The notes under the pieces are model-generated. The model was not told where the DNA came from. It worked only from the letters and a program-made list of their open reading frames with translations, and did no database searches. The position numbers and the translations under genes are program-made. Shown here piece after piece: positions 26,331 to 35,388 of a stretch of DNA of 43,120 bases; the first letter of the stretch is position 1; each line of letters opens with the position of its first letter. The stretch covers positions 1 through 43,120 of the forward strand of contig CALBKX010000060.1 in assembly GCA_937895935.1 (NCBI GenBank), in the 5' to 3' direction. This stretch comes from an uncultured Clostridia bacterium. GTDB lineage: Bacteria; Bacillota; Clostridia; Christensenellales; UBA1242.

Positions 26331-26388
26331 TGTGCCAAAGTCCATAGAGATAGAGCCCTTACTACAATTTGTAGTTTGGGCTCTTTTC
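26331..26388 (+). terminator. Structured leader/terminator, copy B
   Basis: TGTGCCAAA (26331-26339) is followed by AGAGCCCTT (26352-26360) opening a 7-bp stem with 26378-26384, a TT/TT internal loop, a 5-bp inner stem (26361-26365 with 26371-26375), a 5-nt loop and a T-rich tail. It is an intrinsic terminator by shape and shares motif and architecture with 10019-10088. It separates the internal-protein block from the capsid block. Confidence 0.6.
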
Positions 26389-26420
26389 TTTATAAAAATC
26401 TAATAAAGGAGGGTGTGTCT

Positions 26421-26546
26421 ATGAAACCTTGTAAAGATAATAGATATGCAACAAACAAGGGCGGTATCATCAAGGCTCCAAAGCCTGTAACCGATTCCCC
26501 AAAGTCAACTGTTGTTAAAGGCAGCGACCTTAGAAACGGCAAATAG
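26421..26546 (+). CDS. Small hypothetical protein (41 aa)
   Basis: ATG at 26421 behind AAAGGAGGG. A basic, proline-containing peptide (MKPCKDNRYATNKGGIIKAP...) without predicted helices. Position just after the leader hairpin and before the scaffold gene suggests a small morphogenesis or capsid-associated protein. The strong ribosome site and gene-like spacing support its being real; function unknown. Confidence 0.6.
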   Translation: MKPCKDNRYATNKGGIIKAPKPVTDSPKSTVVKGSDLRNGK

Positions 26547-26583
26547 CCAACCATAAATCAAAAATTAGGAGGAGTAAACGATT

Positions 26584-27450
26584 ATGGACAAAGACAAAGA
26601 TTATGACGAAGAGTTAGACGAAGAACTTGAGCCTGATACTGATAACGAAGACATTGATAATGATGATGAAAATGTTGACGATAACAGTCAAGATGATGAG
26701 TTTGAGTATGACGAGGACGGCAATATTATAATTCCTGACGTTGTTGACGAGGACGATGAGGAAGAAAAAGAAGCCGACGAAAACAATCAGGACGAAAAGA
26801 CAGATGAGAACAAAGACGAGGGTTTGGACAAGTCTGACGAAGTAGTTGAGCCTGATTCAAAAAAACCTGATGAAAGAGATGAGAAGATTGCTAAGCTTGA
26901 GCAAGAGTTAAAAGCACTTAAAACTCAAGGCAAAGAAACATTATCTAAGTTAGGTGTTTCAAGTGATGACGTTCTTGAGGGACTTGAGAGATTGGCGGCG
27001 GAATCTGACGACATACCTCTTGATGAATACAAGAAAAACAAAGCGGCAGATGAAAGGAATACTGCTGCACTTGAAATGTTGCAAAGGGCTGAGTTTGAAA
27101 AGAAAATGGCTGCAGACCTTGCAGAAGTACAAGCTGCTTACCCCGAAACTAAAAAATATAGCAAAATGACTGAAATTGATAATTTTGTTAAATTTGGTAA
27201 GTTTAGAGATTTAGGTTTGTCGCCTAAAGAAGCGTATGCAGCAGCTAACCCTGACGGTGTTAGACAAGATGTCGCTAACGCTGTTAGGCAAAAAACATTA
27301 AACAATAAAGAACATCTACAGTCTGCAGTGCCTAAGGGTTCTAAAGACAGTTCAGTTGTAATGCCTAAAAAGACATTGGCTGAATGGAGGGACTTGTTCC
27401 CAAACAAGAGCGATAAAGAACTTATCGAGCTTTACAAAAAAACAATCTAA
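26584..27450 (+). CDS. Capsid scaffolding protein (288 aa)
   Basis: Start at 26584 behind AGGAGGAG. Residues 1-95 are extremely acidic (runs of D and E); about 97-115 form a coiled coil (DEKIAKLEQELKALK); the rest is helical and ends in a basic C-terminal helix (KTLAEWRDLFPNKSDKELIELYKKT). This layout, placed just before decoration and major capsid genes, is that of phage scaffolds, whose C-terminal helix binds the capsid shell and which leave or are degraded after assembly. No protease domain is seen. Confidence 0.82.
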   Translation: MDKDKDYDEELDEELEPDTDNEDIDNDDENVDDNSQDDEFEYDEDGNIIIPDVVDEDDEEEKEADENNQDEKTDENKDEGLDKSDEVVEPDSKKPDERDEKIAKLEQELKALKTQGKETLSKLGVSSDDVLEGLERLAAESDDIPLDEYKKNKAADERNTAALEMLQRAEFEKKMAADLAEVQAAYPETKKYSKMTEIDNFVKFGKFRDLGLSPKEAYAAANPDGVRQDVANAVRQKTLNNKEHLQSAVPKGSKDSSVVMPKKTLAEWRDLFPNKSDKELIELYKKTI

Positions 27451-27469
27451 AAATAATAAGGAGAACATT

Positions 27470-27889
27470 ATGTTTAAGTTAGTAAAAATTGAAAATGCTA
27501 GACAAAATGTACCAGAGCCTGAATATTTGGAAGTTACTGCTAGTGAAGCAGTTTCTCTTGGCGAAGCTTTGATTTTGTCTAGTGGAAAATTAACAAAAGC
27601 TACAGGCGATAATGTAAAACCTGCATTTATTGCTATGGCTGATTGCGGAGCTTCTGATACAAAAAGGGTTATTCCTGTATGCAGAGTAGAAGCAAATCAA
27701 ATTTATGAAGTAGGAGTTACTTTTAGTGAAACAGCGGTTGCTATTGTTGTTGGAACTAAATTAACACTTGCAACAGACGGTCTTGGAGTTACAGACGTAA
27801 CTACTAAAGGTGTTGTTACCGTAGTGGACGCACTTGAGGCAAACACTAAAAAGGCAACAGGCGATAAAATCTTGGTAAGGGTAGTATAG
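27470..27889 (+). CDS. Capsid decoration/head-stabilising protein (139 aa)
   Basis: Start at 27470 with AAGGAG upstream. A compact beta-rich protein of lambda-gpD-like size and composition (YLEVTASEAVSLGEALILSSGKLTKATGD; FIAMADCGASDTKRVIPVCRVEANQIYEV). Such proteins lie between scaffold and capsid genes and bind outer capsid sites. Sequence similarity to known decoration proteins is only general, so the call rests on fold-like pattern plus position. Confidence 0.7.
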   Translation: MFKLVKIENARQNVPEPEYLEVTASEAVSLGEALILSSGKLTKATGDNVKPAFIAMADCGASDTKRVIPVCRVEANQIYEVGVTFSETAVAIVVGTKLTLATDGLGVTDVTTKGVVTVVDALEANTKKATGDKILVRVV

Positions 27890-27902
27890 GAGGAAAAATA
27901 CT

Positions 27903-28943
27903 ATGAGTAACTTTATTTACAGTAAAATGTCGGGTAAAAACGACCCAATGTTTGGTAAGTTTGAACACCCAATCAAAGCTCTTATTGAAAACGAGAGCAA
28001 TGCCTGCGAAAAACAAAAAGGCGTTTTAGACTTCTTGTTTAACGTAGAAAAATCAAATAGATATGCTGAAACAATCATCGGCGAATCAGACTTTGACACT
28101 TTCCAAAGCGTAAAAGAGGGTCAAGGGGCTGAAAATGATAATGTAGAAACAACTTTCAAAAAGACCATTGAACATATTACTTTTATGAAAGAGTTTACTA
28201 TCACAAAAGAAATGGCTGACGACGCTAAAATGGGTATGGGTACAAATATGAAAAACAAACCTCGTAAGTTTGTTAGAGCATATTACAAAACTCGTAACAA
28301 AATTGCAGCGTGGGCTCTTATCAATGGTACTAAAACAAGTGGTACTTTCAATAAGGCAGTCGTTGACCTTTCTTGTAACGACGGTCTAGCTCTTTTCAGC
28401 AATGCACACAAATACGCAACTGATAAGTTGAAAGGCAAAACACAATCTAACTATTTCTACGGAGATTTGTCAAGCACAGCAGCAAAACTTGAAGAAGCTA
28501 TGGGCGTACTTGCAAATAAACTTAGAAACTTTAAGGACGAAAATGGCGAAACTATGGAATACGTAGCAGACGTTATTGTTATTCCTTGCAACAGACCAAA
28601 ACTTGAAGCAATGGTTAAGAAAGTTGTTGGCTCTGAAAGAACAGTTGGTAGCGACCATAATGATATTAACACTCAATATGGAAATTGGACAGTTGTTGTT
28701 CTTAATGGTTGGGAAACTGAAGATGACAGATTTATGATTATGTCTTCTGAAGCAAACGAAAACTTAATGGGCAATATGTTCTACAACAGAGTTCCGCTTG
28801 ATATTAGAAACAATATTGACGACCATACACGTAACTTCTATTGGAATGGTTACTGTCGTTTTGGTGTTGGCTTCAACTCTTGGAAACACATTTTGCTTGC
28901 TGTAAACAGCAGCTCAGCTGTAACAGGAGCTTCATCAATCTAG
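27903..28943 (+). CDS. Major capsid protein (346 aa)
   Basis: Start at 27903 behind AGGAGG. Length and position after scaffold and decoration genes fit an HK97-fold capsid protein. Consistent segments are an N-terminal extended region, an FKKTIEHITFMKEFTITKEMADDA stretch like the E-loop/spine transition, a central A-domain-like region (YVADVIVIPCNRPKLEAMVKKVVGS), and a C-terminal strand-rich portion (FYWNGYCRFGVGFNSWKHILLAVNSSS). No maturation protease is encoded, so processing is unlikely. Confidence 0.88.
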   Translation: MSNFIYSKMSGKNDPMFGKFEHPIKALIENESNACEKQKGVLDFLFNVEKSNRYAETIIGESDFDTFQSVKEGQGAENDNVETTFKKTIEHITFMKEFTITKEMADDAKMGMGTNMKNKPRKFVRAYYKTRNKIAAWALINGTKTSGTFNKAVVDLSCNDGLALFSNAHKYATDKLKGKTQSNYFYGDLSSTAAKLEEAMGVLANKLRNFKDENGETMEYVADVIVIPCNRPKLEAMVKKVVGSERTVGSDHNDINTQYGNWTVVVLNGWETEDDRFMIMSSEANENLMGNMFYNRVPLDIRNNIDDHTRNFYWNGYCRFGVGFNSWKHILLAVNSSSAVTGASSI

Positions 28944-28974
28944 TAGAGCTAAAAGTCTGACAGGAGGTAAATAT

Positions 28975-29889
28975 ATGACTATTTCTGAGCTATATAAACA
29001 AGTTGCTCAGTTAGGCTTTGAAGATTCTCTTGAGGACAATGATAGATTTTACTATGCGGCAAATAGAGCTTTATTGCAGGTCAACAAAATACGACCTGCA
29101 ATAAGCCACTATTTAATAAATCATAAACCGCTGTCAAATTTAGTAAAAGAATCAACATTTGTCCCTATTGAGAAAACTGAAGACTTGACCTTTGAAGCAA
29201 CGAATGCTAAGTCATATTATTTTGAGGCAGACGGTAACGGTATTGCAATTATTGAAAAATTTGATAATGATACGCAATCTTGGGTTATCGTTTCGTCCAT
29301 AGAGCTTTCATCTACAAGGACTTTTATGTCTTACAGAGGTTTTATTAAAGAGGGCGATAGTTTTGTTCTCGGCTTAGTTAGAATAAGGTTTACGGGCGAA
29401 TATTTGTATAGCGTAAAAAATGTTGCTATGTATGAATATTTATTTAGCAATCAGCAAAAAGATATTCCTGCTTATGAGCCATATACACGTTACGATATGA
29501 TGAAATTAGTAGATGATTTTATGTCTTTAAGTTGTCCACCGATTAAGGAAGCAGATACAAACAGTATTCTTAATCAAGGCTATGAAATAGAGAATAATAG
29601 TATAATTCTTTTCCCTTACGAAAGTAAGGGCTCATATAAAGTATTGTATGAGAGATTACCAAAAGCAATAGAAAGTTCAGGCGACCCGTCAAAAGATGAC
29701 GCAGAGCTTGACTTAAATGCAGAATTAAGTTCTCTTATGCCTATACTCATTGCCGCTTATGTATGGATAGACGACGAGCCACAAAAATCTGAATATTATA
29801 TGGGTTTATACCGAGAACGTGTTGCTGACTTGGAACGAAAAGCTATTATTGCTACTCCTGTAACAATTAAAAGTTCAAATAGGTGGTAA
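28975..29889 (+). CDS. Head-tail connector/adaptor protein (304 aa)
   Basis: Start at 28975 behind AGGAGGT. The first helical segment (ISELYKQVAQLGFEDSLEDNDRFYYAANRALLQVNKIRP) and the C-terminal helical segment (SLMPILIAAYVWIDDEPQKSEYYMGLYRERVADLE) resemble the gp6/gp4-type adaptor fold, with a beta-rich insertion between (about 70-230). Position right after the capsid gene and before the nozzle protein supports a ring that joins portal and tail. Exact family not identified. Confidence 0.68.
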   Translation: MTISELYKQVAQLGFEDSLEDNDRFYYAANRALLQVNKIRPAISHYLINHKPLSNLVKESTFVPIEKTEDLTFEATNAKSYYFEADGNGIAIIEKFDNDTQSWVIVSSIELSSTRTFMSYRGFIKEGDSFVLGLVRIRFTGEYLYSVKNVAMYEYLFSNQQKDIPAYEPYTRYDMMKLVDDFMSLSCPPIKEADTNSILNQGYEIENNSIILFPYESKGSYKVLYERLPKAIESSGDPSKDDAELDLNAELSSLMPILIAAYVWIDDEPQKSEYYMGLYRERVADLERKAIIATPVTIKSSNRW

Positions 29890-29894
29890 GAAAT

Positions 29895-32558
29895 ATGGCT
29901 TATAAAAATTCAAAAAATCTTCTTCAGGAAAGAGATACCTACAATAGATACTATGGCGATTTTAGAGGCGTTGACTTCTCAAGCGACCATACTCAAGTTC
30001 ACGAGCAACGTCTTGCATATTGTGTAAATATGTACCGTGATTATCAATCAGGGCAAGGACAAGCTCTTGAAACTATTGCAGGTTTTAGAAAAAGAGTGGT
30101 ATTACCTGAAGAAAATGAAGTTTTTGGTATTTTCAACTACTCACACAAGAATAGCAGCGGAAATACTACAACTAAAGTGTTAATACACTCAGGAAATAAG
30201 CTTTATTTATGGAAAAATTACCCAGACACAATAAACATTGTATTGAGCAAGACTATTAAGGTTCCTGCTCCTGAATCAACAATAAACGGCACCCACACTT
30301 TTAAGCAAACTTTAGCTGATAATATTACAGCTGTTGTTGCCTTAGCAAAGACTAATGGCGAAGATTTAACATTGTTGGCAAGTTATAATGCAGACACACA
30401 CGTTTTATCTTATGCTAGTAGCAGTTTGTCTGAGGGAGATAGTTTACTTTTATCATACAAAGAGGGTGTTTTAACAACACAAGACGCCCTATTTAGCGAA
30501 ATGAATACTCGCAAAAGTGCGTCTTTTATTTTTAATAATAAACTTTATATTGTTGACGGTAAGAATTACCTTGTTTACGACGGTTATAACATTAAAAACG
30601 CCATATCTGAGGCTTATATTCCAACAACTTATATAAATATTGTTCCTAATGGAACAAATGCCGATATAGGCAAAGAATATGAGCAGAGAAACATTTTACA
30701 GCCAAAGTTCAAACATACTTTTATTGCTGACGGCGAAACTACTGATTTTATAATGAATGAAAATCAGTTAGAGGCTATTTCAGAGGTTAAAGTTTATGGA
30801 GAAACAAAGGTTATTGATACAGATTATACTGTTGACCTTGCAAATGGGGCTGTAAAATTTAAGACTGCTCCGACAGCACCAAACAAAACTGTGCAAATTG
30901 CAGGAGAAAATGGTGCTGAAAATGTTATGTACCCTGAATTTTATGCAGGTGTTGAAATAACTGCAAAAAAGACACTAAAAAGCGTTTCAGGTGTTACAGA
31001 TGACAATTCTAAAATATCTGACCTTATTACAAAATGCACAATAGTCGCCATTTATGATAATAGAGTTTTCTTATCAGGAAACCCTGACTTTCCAAATCAT
31101 ATCTTCTATTGTGCAAGAAACAATACAGGCTATATTGACCCGACATACTTTGGAATAATGAACTATATGCAGGACGGTGTAGGTATTGCTCCTATTACAG
31201 GAATGATAACTGTAGCTGATACTTTAATGGTGTTAAAAAACGATACTCAACAGGACGGCTCAACATACTTTCATACCGCCACCGAAACAAATAATAATTT
31301 ACAGCCAAAAGTTTACCCAGCCCAACAAGGCTTAAGTGGAATAGGTTGTTTAGGTGCCTGCGTTAACTTCCTAGACGACCCGATATTTATATCACGTTTA
31401 GGTGTAGAAGCTGTAGGTCAATTATCGGTACGTAATGAGCGTGCGAATGAGCACAGGTCAAGTCTTATAGACGCAAAAATAGTCAATATGGACTTGAGTT
31501 CTGCTGTAGTTGAGGAGTGGAACGGTTATTTGTTGGTTCTTATAGACGGTAAAATTTTTATGGCTGACAGTCGCCAAAGATATACTCACGCTATAGGTGT
31601 ACCGCAATATGAGTGGTATTATCTTGAAGATATAGGTCTTTACAAAAATCAATACCCTGAATATAGATATGCAACAAGGCTTGATGATGAATTAAAGTCT
31701 GCAAAAGTACATTATTGTAAAAAATGTGGTAAAAGTGAAGTTGAATGCACTTGTGGTCTTGAAAAAGAAATTATTGAGATTCCAATAACTTTAGCAGACG
31801 CTGTTTACTATATGAATATCAACGAAACTAAAAATCTTGTTGGCGAAGTTGTAAACGCTCCTGATTCTGAGGGTAAATCAACCACTCAAGTCTTTAATGA
31901 GGGTGTTGAGATAACAATAGACGGTCAAAAATACACAATAGGCGTATATTATACCGTTCACGAAGTATATGACATTTTCACAGGCGATTTGGTTAAATAT
32001 GAAGCTTATTTATGTGATAGAAAAGGAAATTACACAGGCGGCGTTTTTCAAAAGGCAACTGTAATTAAAAATTTAGCTGATAATATTTTCTTTGGAACAT
32101 TAAATGGTGTAGTATGTTCATTTAACTTTGATAAAAGAGATAGTCAGGGAGAGATTAACCCAAAGTGGTACACATTTGATGACAGAACAATTTATTGTGG
32201 CTGTGCAACCAAAATGGACTGTTGTGGCATACCTAATTTAACCAAAAACACTGTAAAACGTTCAACGGTTATAAAAACAAAATCTTTCCGTTCTTCTGCA
32301 GCTAAAATTAAGGTTAGAACTAATAAAAAACCATACACACAAATAGCACGAATCAATAATAGTTTGTTCTCGTTTGAAGATATGAATTTTACTGATTTTA
32401 CGTTCAACACAAACGAACAAAGCTTGTTTGCTATTAAAGAAAAAGAAAAACAATGGGTAGAAAAACAATATTATATCTACTCTGATGAATATATGAAACC
32501 ATTTGCTTTATATTACGTGTCTTTCCGCTATCAAGTAGTTGGAAGACTTAAAAATTAA
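29895..32558 (+). CDS. Tail nozzle / DNA-stabilisation beta-propeller-like protein (887 aa)
   Basis: ATG at 29895, four codons downstream of a GTG; AGGTGG lies between. The N-terminal part (DFRGVDFSSDHTQVHEQRLAYCVNMYRD) and the following beta-rich repeats with VLIHSGNKLYLW-type strands resemble T7 gp12 / P22 gp10-like nozzle proteins that carry a propeller. Residues 608-620 hold CKKCGKSEVECTC, a zinc-knuckle-like insertion nearly identical in spacing to one in the portal. It should form the lower tail tube that holds and releases the genome. Medium confidence on exact class. Confidence 0.7.
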   Translation: MAYKNSKNLLQERDTYNRYYGDFRGVDFSSDHTQVHEQRLAYCVNMYRDYQSGQGQALETIAGFRKRVVLPEENEVFGIFNYSHKNSSGNTTTKVLIHSGNKLYLWKNYPDTINIVLSKTIKVPAPESTINGTHTFKQTLADNITAVVALAKTNGEDLTLLASYNADTHVLSYASSSLSEGDSLLLSYKEGVLTTQDALFSEMNTRKSASFIFNNKLYIVDGKNYLVYDGYNIKNAISEAYIPTTYINIVPNGTNADIGKEYEQRNILQPKFKHTFIADGETTDFIMNENQLEAISEVKVYGETKVIDTDYTVDLANGAVKFKTAPTAPNKTVQIAGENGAENVMYPEFYAGVEITAKKTLKSVSGVTDDNSKISDLITKCTIVAIYDNRVFLSGNPDFPNHIFYCARNNTGYIDPTYFGIMNYMQDGVGIAPITGMITVADTLMVLKNDTQQDGSTYFHTATETNNNLQPKVYPAQQGLSGIGCLGACVNFLDDPIFISRLGVEAVGQLSVRNERANEHRSSLIDAKIVNMDLSSAVVEEWNGYLLVLIDGKIFMADSRQRYTHAIGVPQYEWYYLEDIGLYKNQYPEYRYATRLDDELKSAKVHYCKKCGKSEVECTCGLEKEIIEIPITLADAVYYMNINETKNLVGEVVNAPDSEGKSTTQVFNEGVEITIDGQKYTIGVYYTVHEVYDIFTGDLVKYEAYLCDRKGNYTGGVFQKATVIKNLADNIFFGTLNGVVCSFNFDKRDSQGEINPKWYTFDDRTIYCGCATKMDCCGIPNLTKNTVKRSTVIKTKSFRSSAAKIKVRTNKKPYTQIARINNSLFSFEDMNFTDFTFNTNEQSLFAIKEKEKQWVEKQYYIYSDEYMKPFALYYVSFRYQVVGRLKN

Positions 32559-32570
32559 CGGAGGTATAAT

Positions 32571-34703
32571 ATGGCATTAAAAAGATTTACAAATATTACC
32601 TCTGCAGAACTTAGCTCAAAAGGCGTAGTTGCTCTTGCTGATAAACCAAACTTGTCATCTTCTTATGGTGTTGGTGGTTTATCTCCAACAGACTTAAAGC
32701 TATGGTTTGACCAACTTGCTAAGTTTATTGCAGAAAAAATAAACATAATTCAAGACGCATTAAGCTCTGACGACGCTGCAGGGTATATGAAGCTTGATAT
32801 TACGGGTCTTTACCCTGAAAAAGAAGCCAATGAAAACTTTACATATAGCCTACAAGACCTTATTAGTTCTTTTGTGGACGGTAAGTTTGCGGGGTATGTT
32901 AAGGTTTACGAAAAGGCTGCAGATAAAGACACACAAACGCTACAAGCGGTTCTAAACAAGATTTCCGCCAACTTGAGTTCTTTGAATGAAAAGTCTGATG
33001 AAAACATACTAGACCATATTGCAATTAGAGGAGAAATTGATTCTGATATTGTTGCCCATAATACTAGCGTTGTAGCACACAGTGATATTAGACAAAAAAT
33101 AACAGATGATATATCTTCACACAATACAAACATAAACGCTCATAAAGAAGCAATGGCTCTTAAGTTTGACAAGTCAGACGTTATGGAATCTTTTGCTGGC
33201 GAAGATAAAAACAACAAAGCCAAAGTTCCGTCAGCAAAGGCGTTAAACGAAGTTATTACAACTATCAATAATTCTATAAATGGTGTTGACGGCAAGGTAG
33301 ATATTGCTATTAAAAATGTTGAATACAATTCGACCACAGGTGTAATTATATTTACAAAAACAAATGGCGACACAATCACTTATGATTTACCAAGTGAAAA
33401 GATTTTGAAAAGTGGTGCGAGCTATTACGACGATTCTACCAAATCACTACATTTAATTTTAATGGACGATAGCGATATAACTATTGACGTTTCTAGTCTT
33501 GTTGACGAATACTATGGCGATGATAGTACTGTTGTTTTAGTAACAGAAAACGGCAAGAAAAAATTTAAGATTAAAGATTCTTATAAACAAACTCTTGACG
33601 GCTATGGTACTACGCTGGGACAACATACGTCGAAGCTTGAGGAATTAGATGAGGGTAAAGTAAATAAGACAGATATTGTAGATAACTTAACTACTGATGA
33701 CGCAACAAAAGTGGCGTCTGCTCGTCAGGCAAAAGTGTTAAAAACTCAGTTAGATTCTCAAAACACAACCCTTAAAGATTGTTATAGCAATGTAAGTTAT
33801 GACAACACCACAGGTACGCTTAACTTGATTAAAAATGACGGTACAAGCAATGCTGTGAATTTGCCTATGGAAAGTTTTGTAAAATCTGCAAGTTTTGATT
33901 CTTCAACAAACGTTGTTACATTGGTCGTTGCAAATGGAGAAAACGTAGAGTTTGATTTATCGGCTTTGATAGATTACTACTATGGCGACGGCGAAAGCAT
34001 TGAGGTTTATAAAGACGCCAACGATAGCTATAAACAAAAAATTCGTGTTAAAAGTACTTATCTAAATGGTGTAAAAAGCGATATTACAAGTCTTGGAACA
34101 CGTATGACTAAAGCTGAAAGCGATATAAAGCTACTTGAGAGAATAGATGAAATAGGTTCTATTGGTAGGGCTGACGGCGAAACTCTGTTTATGGACGAAA
34201 CTACAGGTAGTTTAACCGTTAAAAAAATTAAGCTTGATGACGATACAGTTCTTGATATAAAAAACATAACAAGAGCAAACTATGACGCTCTTGCAACTAA
34301 AAATTCAACCACTTTATATTTAATAAGCGAAAATGGAACGGTTGCTATTGCTCTTGGAAGTCTATTTTTGTATTCAGGTGGCGTAAAAGATACCGAAACA
34401 AACAACAATATATCTTTTAGAGTTATTACAAAATCTGCTTATGACGGCTTAGAAACTAAAGAGAGCAATAAGCTTTATATTATCAACAATAATGGAGCTT
34501 TATCTTTTGCTTATGGAAGTGTTTATCTTGACACAGGAAGCGAAGAACTTGCTCAAGCAACAAAAGATATTGTATCAATAAAATTAGCTCATCAAACATT
34601 GTCAGGCGGCAACGCTGTTGCAATATTTAATAGTTTAACTGTAAGTGGTGTAACAATCACAAGTGGTACTCTGTTGAGCTCTGAGAGGTGTATTCAATGT
34701 TAA
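32571..34703 (+). CDS. Tail fibre/appendage protein with internal duplications (710 aa)
   Basis: Start at 32571 behind GGAGGT. The N-terminus (MALKRFTNITSAELSSKGV) is a likely attachment segment. Coiled-coil-like stretches (about 100-215) are followed by two diverged beta-rich copies (about 225-340 and 400-510: SYDNTTG-type start, ALIDYYYGDGES-type middle) and two short C-terminal copies (ITRANYDALATKNSTTLYLI and ITKSAYDGLETKESNKLYII). Such repetition is usual in trimeric fibres. The Avd gene starts inside its last codons. It may carry the DGR-diversified protein encoded downstream (inference). Confidence 0.75.
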   Translation: MALKRFTNITSAELSSKGVVALADKPNLSSSYGVGGLSPTDLKLWFDQLAKFIAEKINIIQDALSSDDAAGYMKLDITGLYPEKEANENFTYSLQDLISSFVDGKFAGYVKVYEKAADKDTQTLQAVLNKISANLSSLNEKSDENILDHIAIRGEIDSDIVAHNTSVVAHSDIRQKITDDISSHNTNINAHKEAMALKFDKSDVMESFAGEDKNNKAKVPSAKALNEVITTINNSINGVDGKVDIAIKNVEYNSTTGVIIFTKTNGDTITYDLPSEKILKSGASYYDDSTKSLHLILMDDSDITIDVSSLVDEYYGDDSTVVLVTENGKKKFKIKDSYKQTLDGYGTTLGQHTSKLEELDEGKVNKTDIVDNLTTDDATKVASARQAKVLKTQLDSQNTTLKDCYSNVSYDNTTGTLNLIKNDGTSNAVNLPMESFVKSASFDSSTNVVTLVVANGENVEFDLSALIDYYYGDGESIEVYKDANDSYKQKIRVKSTYLNGVKSDITSLGTRMTKAESDIKLLERIDEIGSIGRADGETLFMDETTGSLTVKKIKLDDDTVLDIKNITRANYDALATKNSTTLYLISENGTVAIALGSLFLYSGGVKDTETNNNISFRVITKSAYDGLETKESNKLYIINNNGALSFAYGSVYLDTGSEELAQATKDIVSIKLAHQTLSGGNAVAIFNSLTVSGVTITSGTLLSSERCIQC

Positions 34704-35107
34704 AGTGTAACGAACGTTCGCCTAAAGAAATGGGTGTTATAACAAAATCTAAAGATTTAATGGAACACACATTTAAGAAGACAGCAAATACAAAATATTT
34801 TCCTAAAAAGTATCGTTTTTCCTTAGCTGCAAAAATTGAAAATTTAGCTATTGACATATACGAAAACTTGGTAAGGGCAAATGAATGTAATCTAAAAGAC
34901 GCTAGAGAACGCATAAGACGTCTAGAGTGTCAACAAAACGCAATAGTATCTTGCAAATTATTAAATTCAATGATTGACCTAGCAAGCAAAATAAAATCAA
35001 CCGAACTAACAATAAAAGAAGTTGAGTATTGGAGTGGTCTAGTTATTGAAGTAAAGCGTATGGCGGCTGCTTGGCGTAACAACGACAAACAACAAAATAT
35101 AGCTTAA
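34697..35107 (+). CDS. avd: DGR accessory variability determinant, Avd-like (136 aa)
   Basis: ATG at 34697 (a GTG 9 nt upstream is less likely), overlapping the fibre gene by 7 nt. A wholly helical, basic protein of the size of Avd / 23S-intervening-sequence-like four-helix bundles. The FPKKYRFSLAAKIENLAIDIYENLVRANE stretch and the later helices with basic faces (ARERIRRLECQQNA; EYWSGLVIEVKRMAAAWR) fit the family. Avd forms a pentameric barrel that binds template RNA and the reverse transcriptase and is needed for mutagenic cDNA synthesis. It lies 22 nt before the TR, the classic DGR order. Confidence 0.88.
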   Translation: MLKCNERSPKEMGVITKSKDLMEHTFKKTANTKYFPKKYRFSLAAKIENLAIDIYENLVRANECNLKDARERIRRLECQQNAIVSCKLLNSMIDLASKIKSTELTIKEVEYWSGLVIEVKRMAAAWRNNDKQQNIA

Positions 35108-35388
35108 AAATTTAGGGTATGCCCTGTACCTCCTAACTCGTCGAACTCGTACAACGTTCGCAATGTCAACTCGAACGGTACTCTGAACAACAACAATGCG
35201 TACAACGGTAACAACGGCGTGCGTCCGCTTTGGTGGGTTATACAGTCAGACCGAGTAGCTATTTTAGCGAAAGCAGTACTCCGCCAACAAAGGAGGGCAT
35301 ATCCTTTCGGAAACGATAAATACAAGATTACTGACGTTAGTGCATTAAAATTAAGGCACGAGCTATATGCAGTAAGGAGTTTGAAATT
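35108..35388 (+). ncRNA. DGR template RNA region
   Basis: This 281-nt stretch between the avd and rt genes holds no gene; it contains the TR (35130-35232) and a 156-nt spacer up to the reverse transcriptase start. By analogy with Bordetella phage BPP-1, the transcript of TR plus downstream spacer is template and structural RNA for cDNA priming. A hairpin (AAAGGA near 35289 with TCCTTT near 35302) is visible in the spacer. Exact RNA ends are unknown. Confidence 0.75.
35130..35232 (+). repeat. DGR template repeat (TR)
   Basis: A 103-bp GC-rich repeat rich in AAC, AAT and TAC codons when read in the frame of its targets (for example NSYNVRNVNSNGTLNNNNAY). It matches VR2 (106 bp) and VR1 (89 bp) except at adenines. 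Bases after 35232 diverge from both VRs (TGG here, TGT in both targets), marking the boundary between template and initiation site. Confidence 0.95.
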
